A stretch of 64,000 nucleotides of DNA from positions 62,001 through 126,000 of the forward strand of contig MBPM02000034.1 of NCBI GenBank assembly GCA_001695595.3, in the 5' to 3' direction. The position numbers and the translations under genes were made by a program. This stretch comes from Plasmopara viticola. Taxonomy: Eukaryota; Oomycota; Peronosporomycetes; Peronosporales; Peronosporaceae. Shown here piece by piece: positions 37,401-48,339 of this stretch; the stretch's first letter is position 1; every line of letters starts with the position of its first letter. The notes under the pieces are model-generated. The model did not search any database and was not told the origin of the DNA. It saw only the letters and a list, made by a program, of their open reading frames with translations.

Positions 37401-40400
37401 GATCAAGCAGAGCCAACCACTCTAAACGAGAGTGACATGCGGGCTTGTACCCAGCTTTAATTCGACATAAAATTGCAACCGCTTCGGCATTGATCCAAAA
37501 TAAACCTGTCATCGCAGGATAAGCAAGCAATTAAGTAGTCTCTCGTGAGCTGATAGAATATTGATAATTAGCCCGAGTGGTGCTGCAAAAAAGTAAAAGG
37601 ACAGGTGGGTTTAAGTTTGGATTTTTAAAAAAACTTAAGACAGCAGTGTTCTTAGATAAAAAGGCTGGAGGCCGGAAACGTGAAAACAATTGCTGACTTT
37701 ATTATTCAGGCGGTGCAAGCTAACAGGACTTTGCTGGCTAAAAGCTCAACAAAAGAACTATAAGCTGAAGACCCATCTGTCGCAAACGGCGAGAGCAATT
37801 TAGTCCTATCACGGCAGCTTGAACAATTGCTTTAGATTTCGCGAAGAGTATGCGATACGTTTCATCCTCTATGAGCAAATCAAACAAACTTTTCGACCTA
37901 GATCACAAAGCTGCAATTTAAAATCAGGCAGAGCCAGGTATGCCTGATGAGAGTGACAAATGAGCTTGTGCTTGAATGTACTAATTATGATTGTAAATGC
38001 TCCGGCTTTCAACTAAATTTGCTGCCCACTACCGCAGCTTATTCAAGTTATTGGTGGATTATGGCGCTGACACGTTATCTGGGTGGTACATCTATGCCAG
38101 TATAATTTACAAGTTATACGCTAAATACTAAGCGCGCAGGCCAAAATGAAATGCAGTACAAAATGTTTAGTCTTCCACGAATCTTGGGCGTATGCTCCAC
38201 GAATCTACTTACCCGATTACGTATGAAGGTGAGCCGGCATTCGCCCGTTGCTTTAGCGGATGTGATTTGCTTGACCTCAAACCAGACTAGTCAGCTGGAC
38301 CAATTTCTTTATTCAAGGGCTTAAGCGCGCCAGAGGTGAGCCTGAGTTTCTAGAAAGATTCACAATTGAAATCAAATTCTATTCGTACGTCAATAGCACA
38401 AAGGATTTAAGTCATTCAGCAGACTGGATTAATTATACTTACGGTTGTAGTATACAAAGAACTGTTTTTCTGAACAGAAGGTGACTTCTATTCACCTTAA
38501 GCATGGCTCATCGGAAATTGTATAAAGTTTGCTGCATCGTTTGCATTATTGTAAAACTGGTTAGCAGATCTACGTGACCAAATTCCGTGGAAATGCTTGC
38601 AACCCACGCAGTGCAGCAGAATAATATCCGTGCCGCATTCGTGCTAAGCTCAGCGCCAGAACATTCCAACAATGTTTCTTACAAACTCCACCTTCAAAAA
38701 TACCCTGATAGCTTGATACCAGCTCTCGTACAGAGATTTTATACAATGCTGTTTGGATAAGCTTATATTTTTCGCATTCGATCTCGCCGCGCATATGTCT
38801 TAGCAATAGACTGAAGATACAACACACGATCAAATTTTTCTTGTCCTATTTTTCAGCAGATGAGATACTAAGAAGGAACTCTGGTGTTATGCCTCAAACC
38901 GATTTACACTGGATAAAGGTCTACATATCGATTCCACAAAAAGCCACTATGAAATTCTATCAAATACGCACACTACAAACGTTTGACGCGGGCCAATGTT
39001 TACTACTCGCATATCTAATCGTAAATGAATGTGCGATAATTTTCTGAAAAATATAAAACATTGGGGTGATCGATGTCAAGAAAGATTTTCTGAAAAAAAC
39101 CACTTATACGATACTACTCAAAGCTTTGTTTTAGACTCTAGTACCTCACACGATGTGAGCGAAGTAGCTGCAATGTCTTCCGTGCAAGCCAGACAATTTT
39201 ATCAGGTATAATTGGGACGGTGCCTTAGCCGAACTATGACCAGCATCGTAAAGCGTACAGTAAATTTCAGGAGATAGACCTTCTTCTCTCCCCACTGTTC
39301 CAATTGCCAAAGATGTGCCATCGAGAAATTGGTTAGTGCAACAGAGACCACCTCTCTTGCATAAAAGGAAGCCGATGAATAAAACGCTTTCTCAACTGTT
39401 CCGGACATGTGGGAGAGTCTATATCCTACATTTTGCTGATCAAGACAGCTATAACAGCCAACTTGCTGTCACCTTGGCTTGCCCATGCTTCGCTTTTGTT
39501 CGATTAGTCTTTTATTGCGCACCACGCTATAGACCCAATCTATCCCGTCAAGATAGAAATGCTCGCAACGCTTTGCATCCATATCGGGACACCTTGCTTC
39601 CTTATCAATGGAATGTCCTCAAAATGCGATCCTCGACTTCCATCGATGTTCTGGATAGAGCCCTTTCAATTATTTGACACTAAGCTCGTAAGGCATACTT
39701 TAAAAACAAACAAATAAAGAGATCGTGCTTGAATAGCACCCGAAGTATTTCTTTGCAATAATTTTGTACGTATTAAAAGTACGTTTGCACGATAAGCGGA
39801 ACTTCATCTCTACAGTATAGCCGCAAGTTTTGCCGTGTGGTTGGAATTGACGAGAAAACATTGGTTTTTTTACGCTCTTGTGAGCGGCTTCGTGAGTCTT
39901 GCTTATAACAGATCAAAAACAAGCTTTAAGAGCAATGACGTATGTCTTGCGTGGTTGCACTACGTGCGTTTTACATAAAGAGCGCAAATTATTCAGTATC
40001 AGAACTTGCTATTAGTAATGCCAGCACAGAATCCGCCACGCATAAGTATAAAGCTCCACTGCATAGTCTGTTGCTTTGTTAAAAAATCAAAGAATAGGTA
40101 AAAGATAGAGTCTTTGGGATCATTAGACTCCAAGCTCTTGACGTACATCCTATAACAAGCTAATCAACAGAGCGCACATACAGAGGTTTGATGCATGTTT
40201 TGCATAGTAATACTCCGATACAGAATTTGTTTTTGACGAGATTGATATCGGTCGTTTTTGCCATGGTTTCAAGGACTTTGCGCCAATTATTTTGGGTGTA
40301 GCAGCAAGTTAAAGCTTGTTCTGCTCCATTGAAGTTTTTTGGAACAAAATGCTCCGTTTAATTGGCCTACGTCGGATAACTTCGAACATTACATTTCGAA

Positions 40401-42640
40401 CAGCTTTTCTAGATGTAGTCATAACACATATGGTCAAAAATCGCAACGACACGTCACCGAGCATTCGTTCACGATATGACAACCAAGAGAGAAAGTTGAC
40501 GTTGCCATCCTGCATCCGAATTCAACGCCAGATCAATGCACACCAGATTAGCTGAAGTGCTTTGTATAAAAATTAGGTCATCGTCTTTGTGTGTACTTTT
40601 GCTATAAGCGTAAGTCATTCTGCGTCGTTTCTAGTGCTCTAAGGGTGGATGCTCAGATAAGCCATTCGGAAGACATGCTAAGCATCGCTATCCATACGGC
40701 TAGGATTCGATTCACCGCGATCGCTGATATGATTTTTAATTATATTCATACACGTCTTGCAATTACTAACAATGGTGCGTCACTGATGTTTTCGATGTCG
40801 GTACTGTAGTGCTTATGACAGTGCCACTGTCGTGAATACGTTTACTATTAAGCTCACGCAAATCGCGTGAATTGTCGATCTTGCTTTCCTTGAATAGAGT
40901 CTTTGATCCGTGACTCGCTGTTGAAACAATCGTTGGGAGGCATGAAAGCTTTGATTAATTTGGTCAAAGTATGGGGTTGGTGTGACTATACCGAAAGGGG
41001 TATGGGCTATACTAGTGGCCTTTACTTATCGTAAATTGCTCTGTAAAGAGTCTTACAGGGACCGGATGTAAAGCTCAGACCAACAGGGAGAATCAGGGTT
41101 GCATCTGATAAAGGCTTAAGTTTTAGCCTCGGTTGTTAGAGCTTGATCTTGGGTATGGTGCGGGAAATTGTACGAGCCTTCTATTCTAGTGAACAATAAA
41201 GAAACAAGAAAGCTTGGCCCACAACATTGCTGAAGCGTCCGACCTTTTTAGTGTGTCTTGCCAGTGCAGTCTCTGCCGCGTTGCAATCCCCAAGGAATGC
41301 AGCCGCGTCATCCATATGACAAGATCTTGAAATAGTAAGGTGCTGCCATCAATGTTATATACTTTGATTGCATCCTGGATGCTGCATGACATTTTTATCT
41401 TTGGAAAAAAAATCACGACTTGATATGGCTAGCTATTTCAGATCAATCTTTGATTGGTTTGATATAATTATTTAGATCCTACAGCTGACTCAAAGTGTCT
41501 CTATCGAGAATGTAAGCAAGATGCATGTGGAATAATGTTGCATCGCACAGATGCTTCTTAGTAGAGTAGCTATCTTCGACAGGCTACACTCTTCGGTCCC
41601 TTGAGACCAGAGACAGTGAAATACGCCACCAAAATATAACATGAATCCTGCACGCCTTCTATATTAATCCTATGCCCCTGCAGATCGATTGTGTACATGC
41701 ACCCTCGCAAAACTTCCTGGAAGGATTTGATTACCTTTTACATCTGTCAAGCGCGCCTTTGCTATGCTTGGAAGATTTTCTGGCTTTTCCGGATATAAGA
41801 AACAATTGTATTTGCAGCTGCTTTCACTACCGAGCCGCTCTTTCAAAAGCTACACGGCGCTTGAGCTGTACAATCAAAGTCCAAGCACTAAAACTCAAGC
41901 AGCACACGCTTTTGAAACCCCTAGCACCTTCTGTCGGCGTTGGGTTGTTGAGGGTTAAATCTTTCACATCTAAAGAGATTATACGACATAACCTTATCAT
42001 TTTTATTAAAGAGACGTATATGATCACTAGAAAGACCTGAAGGACAGATCACTATATGTGCGTGGCATATGCCTTATACCCTTATGAGGCCGAGCTAGAA
42101 GCCGAGCAACAACTCGTGAAAACACTTCACCGAAATGCTTAATGTCCTAGAAGCTCATAAAAGACAACTTAGAGTAGCGCTTGACAGGAAATTTCGCCAA
42201 CGCTTTTGCTTCCTTGCCTGCAAAACAGGAAGGCATCAGAATTTATGGCTTTGATTGATGACTAAGAATTTTGGTGGTCTGATTGATAAATCGCCACTTC
42301 TCGAACAAGTCAAGGTCACTGTATTCATGGATGAGGTCAGCCTTGGACTCAACTCGTCAGAAGCCCGACAGCACCAATGGAAGAAGCATATTTAATTGTA
42401 TTGCAAGAGGATTGCAGTCACAAACAGGCTCACTTCTTTGCAATGTCTCAGATAAACAGCTCTTCGTCTCACAATATGGTGTGTATGGCCCTGTTACCCC
42501 AATTTCAGTCCTAAACAGCAGCGGCACATTGATGTAACTGATCCATGTTTGTTTAGAAGGGCGCCAATGAAAAGTACCTTCCTCTTATACAAGAACTAAA
42601 ACGTGTCGCTGGCAAGAGCCATATTTCCAGATTTAGGGAA
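34431..42640. other. Long gene-free relic region
   Basis: About 8.2 kb with no supportable gene. Open frames at 34746-35148, 39375-39677, 40316-40555 and 41672-42040 have no motif that I recognise and often overlap in several frames. A family A end block occurs near 36837 (CACGTCTAACTCGCGCAGCG then TAATCAT). A second repeat word, GCAGAGCCA followed by GAGAGTGACA, occurs near 37408 and 37928 and again near 63791. Confidence 0.5.
37390..37990 (+). repeat. Repeat family B, two copies in tandem orientation
   Basis: Two related segments begin near 37400 (ATCAAGCAGAGCCAACCA, then AACGAGAGTGACATG) and 37922 (ATCAGGCAGAGCCAGGTATG, then GATGAGAGTGACAAATG). A third lies near 63788 (ACCAGGCTGAGTCAGGTATG, then GATGAGAGTGACGCATCG). 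The conserved core reads in one frame as AGMPDESD-like residues, so a coding origin in a retroelement polyprotein is likely. Confidence 0.45.
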
Positions 42641-42879
42641 ACGCTGACCACAGTCGAATATGGCTTTCTCTTCGAAAAGAGCTAATTCCTCATAAATGGT
42701 GCGTTTTGGACCCCGACAGTTTGACAACTCCGAAGGGGTAATTCACTGTGCTGGGCAGATGGTTATGTACAAGAATAAAAAAACTTCAATCTCCTTGGGC
42801 TCTGGCACGTCAAAAAAAATTGCGCACCGGCAATCAGCGAATTTTTTTAACTGACATTAAAGAATGAACAAGGCATTTA

Positions 42880-43780
42880 AGTCTGCTTCGATTTGACTGG
42901 CTTATGGGACCGCTTTTAATGTACCTATGTTCGTCAAAGACGTTTCTGTGAAATTTAAAGATATTGGCAGCACGTCCTTGATTTTTATTGAAGCAAACAA
43001 GTATGATCTAATCCTGGATATGCTGCGGCCGCAATAGCACAAGGCTTAAATTAATTGATGGGGCGGAAATTTTGGTACAAGCCATTCAATCCCTATGTTG
43101 AGTAGTGTAACCATCTCTCTTGTACGTGCGGCTTCTATTAATGGCAGGTATATGCCCAAAATGGATATCGAAGGTATTAATATCATTATTAAATGTACGT
43201 CTTTTAAACTTTTCCCAGCAGGAATTGAAATTTTGCCGGTAGCATCGGCGACCGAATACCTTATAGATAGCGCTATAAAAATATGTGACCTCGTTCTACA
43301 GTCGACAAACTGCGCCATCAAAACAATGGTAGGAGCTGTTACTCTTGAATTGTTGGATGATGTATATTTTGTTTTGTGAGTTTGGGCCTCCACCGCCTTT
43401 ATCAAATCCCGGCTATACTAATTATATACATTGTCACAAACTCTCGCTAAGACCTGGAATGGGACAAATGAATTGTAGCCATTACTCTGCTGACTCCGAA
43501 TCAACTAATGTCAAGATTATCTAACAAGATATCAATATACAGCCCCTGTTTGTGAGATTTAGACGTTGACACACAAGATATCTTTACGTGCGTCTTTGGC
43601 AGGAACATTTCGGATTTATGGCCATCAAGAAGACGCTAAGGCTAGAATTATTCTGGATAATACTTCACCACTGCCTCGTCGAAATTTTATCCCTTCGACT
43701 GATAATTCGCGTAAAAAAGAGGGCTCTACAAATAAAATGGCATGTCAAAAGAACTTTTGAAAATCACATACGTTCATAAC
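42880..43780 (+). pseudogene. Ty3/Gypsy protease and integrase pieces, plus strand
   Basis: At about 42915-43020 the plus strand reads FVKDVSVKFKDIGSTS followed by YDLILDM, which fits the C-terminal half of a Gypsy aspartic protease; the active site itself is not seen. At about 43588-43650, two neighbouring frames together read SLAG, then HFGF, then KKTL, which fits the zinc-binding start of integrase (H-x-SxxAGHFGxxKTL). Reverse transcriptase and RNase H between them are missing, so a large internal deletion is inferred. Confidence 0.4.
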
Positions 43781-44129
43781 AAAATCAACAATGTCCTTGA
43801 AGTGCCGTTGTTCCTCAAAATTATTTTGCAACATCACCGCTTGGTTCGCTTAAAGATCCTCTTTGAATATTAGAAGATCTCAAGGATGTTTACAATCCTG
43901 AGCAAAATTCTACGCTCAGTAACGTTCGGTAAAGCTCGTAAGTCTAGTAAGTCAGAGACAACCGACTATTTAGATGTCTTCGCATTTGCAAAAGTTTTTG
44001 CTCAGCAGCATGTCTCTCAAATATAATTCAAAATGGCCACAGAGCAAATTTGATTATTAAAAGTGCACCATTACTATAAGATCAAAATTGGGGAGAACAA
44101 AAAAAAATCAAATTAAATGGAAAATATAT

Positions 44130-45340
44130 TTTTTTACCAAAGAAAATATACTCTTATGCTGCGCATTCCTGGCGCATCGACGCTTGTTGTGTCCCACTTC
44201 ACCACAGCTGCCGCATCGATAGAAAAATTTGGCGCGGCAATTTCTGATGCAGCATGCTGTGATTTAATTCGCGTCTTTTGGGGTCGACCTTGTCGTTTGG
44301 ACGGATTTGGTAAAGGATGCTCACTCTTAACCAAATCACATTTGTCACAAATGGCTTCACTTCGAGTGCTTCATCGTAGGCAAGTAGATACGTTTTGGTT
44401 GACCACGTATCCCCAAATAACAATCTTGCACGTGGCAGATGATTTGAATACTTGAGTGCTGCTATGAAGTGTCGACATGAAGCATTCATATCCTTTACAT
44501 AACCGCATGTGCAAGTACCACTGGTGTTGTTTACCTCAACAGCATGCTCCATTGGCTTGCTCGTTCCAAATCGAACCGACACAACAAACGATGTAGTTGG
44601 ATTTAGACATACTTGAATTGTATCCTCGTACAATTTTTACATTGAAATGCTGCAAGTGGCAGCATAAGACGTAACCACACCCCATTGTTTGGTCTGGCCC
44701 GCAAATTCGAGCCACTTCGTACCGACATAAAGTTCGATTGCAATCATTCGATCCAAGATCGGCATTTCACGGATGTGTTTCAGCGAGTTGTTCATGGATT
44801 CGACGTTATTGGAAGTAAGCATTCTATATGTGAGCATGGACTATGAGCAATGGACCACTTGCCATAGCCAACGTCAGCCAGCCATAAAGCTGTCTCGTGA
44901 TTAAGCTTCATCAGGTCTTCTCCTTTGGTTGGCTGGTCAGTGCACGTGCTAAACCCCGTGCATGATTTTTTAATGTCTTTGTTTCAAGAATTTGGATCGA
45001 AATTCCCCATAAGGTGACGAAAGCAAAAGAAATGTGATATCTCTTTGCCAATTTTCTTCATTGCTGGCACTAATCCCTTGACACGATCAGATATTACAAA
45101 GGCTGGAAGTACAGGTATAGCTGGAACAAGAACTTGATAGACCTTATCCAATTTGCTTTAGTCTCACCGCTGACGAATGCGACTGCAACAATCCGAAAGT
45201 GATTGTTACCATTTTAGAAAACACGCCACCAACAGCACACCTCCAACTTTGTTCTTTTAATAGTTGCAATCCAGTGCCATGCTGCGTAATGCATATGGAG
45301 CAAACGCATAAAATCCTTGCATGTAACTTATTGCTGTCCG
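44130..45340 (-). pseudogene. Mutator-like (MULE) transposase pseudogene
   Basis: Minus strand. A part of the transposase core at 45105-44998 reads FVISDRVKGL, KKIGKEISH and FFCFRHLMGNF, matching the MULE pattern xISDRxKGLxxAxxxxxPxxxHxxCxxHLxxNF; the upstream DDE part is broken by frameshifts. Then 44837-44199 stays in one frame except for a single TAA (44634-44636) and contains TSNNVESMNNSLKHIREMPI, the usual MULE tract, and a SWIM zinc finger (CTC, then CRHFIAAL) at about 44525-44470. A frame change leads into a perfect CCHC knuckle (CGSCGEVGHNKRRC) at about 44180-44230. Terminal inverted repeats were not found. Only two lesions in the last 0.7 kb make it the youngest protein relic here. 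Confidence 0.8.
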
Positions 45341-45525
45341 CAGATTGTATGCGGTAAAGTTACTATTTAAAGGTATAGATTCTCTATTTTTTACAGTTTA
45401 CATTTACTGTTGCAAAAATATATATTGCTGGGTTGATTTTTTAGTTTTTTCATCATTTTTTTTTCTTCAAAATAAATAAAAAAATACTCCACCATTTGCA
45501 AAATTGTCATAGTTCGAGTCGATGT

Positions 45526-45852
45526 ATTGTATTGTATTGTATTACGTTATCGCGTTGCCAAGTTATGCACGTGCTAGGCTCTATGGCTAGTCCACGGCAT
45601 AGAGTGGTGTCCGCATACGTCGGGTCTCGTTCGGCGGGCAGTGCAGCCAGCACCGTGGCCGTGAGGGTCTTCCATTATTTTGTGTAGATCTGACTTGGTA
45701 AGAGCCCAGGTGGCGCCCTAGTGCTGGAGACCGTCGCGTCGAGGGTGAGACTCGTTAGAGACCTGCAGATGCCCGAGAGCACCTGCCCGAAGCGCGCGAG
45801 CATTTAGCCCCCGCGCTTGGAAGGAGGGCGTCACCCCAACCTTTTCCGAAAA
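45526..45852 (-). mobile_element. Very short internally deleted LINE copy
   Basis: 327 bases on the minus strand, flanked by a perfect 13-bp target duplication TTCGAGTCGATGT (45513-45525 and 45853-45865). It is a deletion derivative of the element at 59306-60461: about 130 bases of the 5' end, a retained piece of about 30 bases (GGGCTCTTACCAAGTCAG) and the last 150 bases, ending in the same ATACA-type repeat tail. It retains no coding capacity. Its 3' end faces lower coordinates. Confidence 0.88.
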
Positions 45853-46223
45853 TTCGAGTCGATGTGTTAATTATAACGTTAAGGGTTTTTTTACGTGGTT
45901 TTGGGTCGTTTTGGAGCCGCATCGAAATTAAAGAGTCCATGAAGGCATCGACGGTAAGTGATGCACGTCAATAATTAGGAAAATCAATGATTAGGAGCAT
46001 CATAGGAAGAGAGCGTTTTTAATGGCAATCCAGAATCACTAATTAGCATAAATTGAAAATAAAGTTAGCTGTTGCAGACGCTTAGATGCATCGCTAAGTG
46101 TTCATAACTAACTCGACGTAAGAAATCACTTTGATTTTACAGCATCTAGCGGCAGACAGTAACATTGAGGTTATTTGTAGTGGCATATTTGTGGGAAAGC
46201 ACTAATACGCAGTACCGTTATAT

Positions 46224-46240
46224 TCAAAATCCCCAATTTT
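46224..46240 (+). promoter_or_regulatory. Possible initiator of NDUFS4 gene
   Basis: TTCAAAATCCCCAATTTT ends 11 bases before the ATG. The part TCCCCAATTT fits the 3' half (YYNCAWTTT) of the oomycete initiator; the TCATT half is degenerate. Plausible but weak. Confidence 0.35.
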
Positions 46241-46251
46241 GCCCTGACACG

Positions 46252-47060
46252 ATGTCCACGCGTGCGCTTCGAGAGTTCGCTCATGTTGCCTCGACCGGCT
46301 CTCTCAAGAGGGCGAGTGGCTCTATATCTACTCGGGCATTCTCGGTGGTGGCTAAGGATGAGGAGGCTGCCAAAACTGCGGCCATTGTGGCTGAGGAGAA
46401 GCTCATGGCCAAGCTACGCGAGCAGCATTACGCCGAAGCCGAACGCAACAGTGCGTTGCTTTAAAGTCCATATAGTACGATATAAATTACAGTATTGATC
46501 TGACGCTTTGTGATGCAGTCGTGCCGTATCACGCGTCGGAAGCCTGCTTCCCGACAATCGACGAGTCGCCTATGCCTTTTCCGGAGGAGGCGGCAATCGT
46601 GTCCGGCACGGGTCAGTGGTCGGTTGGTCGCAAGGCTAAGCTCTTCATGCCAGCCCGCAACCAAATGCAAAGCGGTATGCAGCAAACTAAGCACTGGGAG
46701 ATTCGATTTCAGAGTGCCCGTACGTGGTCAAACCCTTTAATGGGCTGGACCAGCACGGCCGACCCGTATGTAGGACTGACGGCTAGTTTTGATACTAAAG
46801 AAGCTGCAGAACGCTTTGCCGAGAAACAAGGCTGGGAGCTTGAGGTTGCCGAACCCGCCCCAGTTGGCGATTACAATGGGAAAATATCATATTCGCATAA
46901 TTTTTTACCAGAGCACGTCGAGTCGCTAATTAAGCAAAAGGGTAAGAAATCGGCCGCGCACTTTAAGCACCCATCTGGTCGTCGTAGCAATTGGGTCAAG
47001 ACGCTCAAGTACCATGGTGACGGTGTGGTGGGGCAGCACGGCGGCGAGGCCAAGGATTAG
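46252..47060 (+). CDS. NDUFS4: NADH dehydrogenase Fe-S protein 4 (complex I 18-kDa subunit)
   Basis: Nuclear-encoded accessory subunit of mitochondrial respiratory complex I, located at the matrix arm where it supports assembly and the NADH-oxidising module. Two exons, 46252-46450 and 46519-47060, joined across a 68-nt phase-1 intron (GTGCGT...TGCAG), give 246 residues. The first 35 residues are rich in Arg, Ser and Ala with no acidic residue until late, as in a mitochondrial targeting peptide. The conserved core starts with KLFMPARNQMQSG, continues with KHWEIRF and NPLMGWTSTADPY, and ends in SFDTKEAAERFAEKQGWEL, all hallmarks of the NDUFS4 family. The C-terminal SYSHNFLPEHV region also fits; beyond it is a lysine- and histidine-rich tail of about 45 residues. 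The gene converges on the tetraspan gene, stops 217 bp apart. Confidence 0.93.
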
Positions 47061-47277
47061 TTGGTTTGGCGCTTTTGCAAAGCAAATGCAAGGTGGCGGA
47101 GAACGCGAACAAGCCGACTGACAAAGCTAAAAATAGACCTGTCTTAATGGCTATTTGGCAACTAACACGCTATTCAAACGCGCTTTGTAATAAAGTCCAG
47201 ACCAATTGAAAATCTAGTAAGAATGATATGTAATCGTGCACCTCGCCTCGTCCTTCAAGCAATTGTAGAATCTTCAT

Positions 47278-48230
47278 TCAAACCGACACATGGGAAGGTT
47301 GAGCTTGGCTCGAACTCGACGTTCCAACCACGGGCACGTGTGCCTGCTTCTGATTGTAACGGAGTTCCGGCATGGCCTCAAGATCATCTTCCTCCTGCTG
47401 AGCGCTAGAGGCGACGCCTGTCGTCGGCTGCAGCATCGCCTGTTTGTACGCCGGGTGCTATAATATGGACATGCAATACTGTAAAAATAACGAATACTTC
47501 CACAAACCTTTGCTGTCAAACGTACTCGATGGATAAGAAAGAAGTTAAAAAGAGCGAGAAAGAGAAAACACACTCCGAGAATCCAACCGATCCAGCCTTG
47601 CGAAACGGCGAGGAACGCGATACTGGTCACAAGCGCTTACATCAGCATGAAATATATCCACTACTGGCTATATAGTACACACCATAGAATATAGGATGCC
47701 TTCCCAGTGGCTGAGAACATGAAGCCAAAATTGACCTTGACACGGTCCGCCACCGAAGGAAAGCGCTCGTGGTTTTCAATGAAAGCAAGTCCTGCACTCA
47801 GGAACCTTAAAGCAGCGCACAAAGATATAGTAAGAGCACTAACTCAGTAAAATTACGACCGACAGACGTACATAATGTAAATACAGACGAGGAAGTGCGA
47901 GTAGCTAGGCGCTTGAAACATGCGGAAGAAGCACAAAACCCACAAACCGCTAGCAAAAACAATATTCACCAGTCTCATGTAACCATTTATGCGTGCGATG
48001 TCCGTGGCTGAAATGCGGCGTTCCAGCTCGTCTGTGCGCTCTTTGATAGCTGGGGGCATGTGCACCTGCGACATTTGGGTCTTAAATTGGGACGAAAACT
48101 GGCGCAGCATCGCCGTTCCAGGGGACGCGGTCGTAGAGGTTCCATCACTTGTGCTTGGGGACGAGGTAGCGGCGAAGGAAGGAGCAGTGGAGGCGGGTAC
48201 AGCAGACGCGCTTGCTGAGGGTTCCATCAT
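47278..48230 (-). CDS. COPI-associated-type tetraspan membrane protein (4 exons)
   Basis: Exons inferred on the minus strand: 48230-47872, 47805-47683, 47622-47508 and 47457-47278, total 258 residues. Introns are 66, 60 and 50 nt, all GT-AG and frame-preserving (GTACGT, GTGTGT and GTTTGT donors). The N-terminal 60 residues are Ser/Thr/Ala rich; four hydrophobic segments follow (about residues 90-185) around LVNIVFASGLWVLCFFRMF, FLVCIYIMFLSAGLAFIE, NFGFMFSATGKASYILC and GWIGWILGVCFLFLALFNFF. The layout, with FGF(M)FSxxGKA before the third segment, resembles the COPI-associated protein family (PF08507), small Golgi/endosomal membrane proteins; I infer this from pattern, not from a search. The C-terminus is polar (Gln/Glu rich) and ends in HVSV. 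ATG 48230 is preferred; another ATG follows at once. An initiator-like motif lies 55 nt upstream. Confidence 0.75.
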
Positions 48231-48284
48231 ACCTCGGGTAGTTTCTTCCTCAACTAACACGAAAAGGCGATGTCTTACGAAATG

Positions 48285-48300
48285 CTATATGCGAAATGAT
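48285..48300 (-). promoter_or_regulatory. Oomycete-type initiator of the tetraspan gene
   Basis: On the minus strand ATCATTTCGCATATAG fits the oomycete initiator consensus TCATTYYNCAWTTT at most positions, and it lies about 55 nt upstream of the chosen ATG, a normal 5' leader length. Confidence 0.5.
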
Positions 48301-48339
48301 CCGTTGGGATATTGCACCCCAAAAATTGTTAGGTAACGC

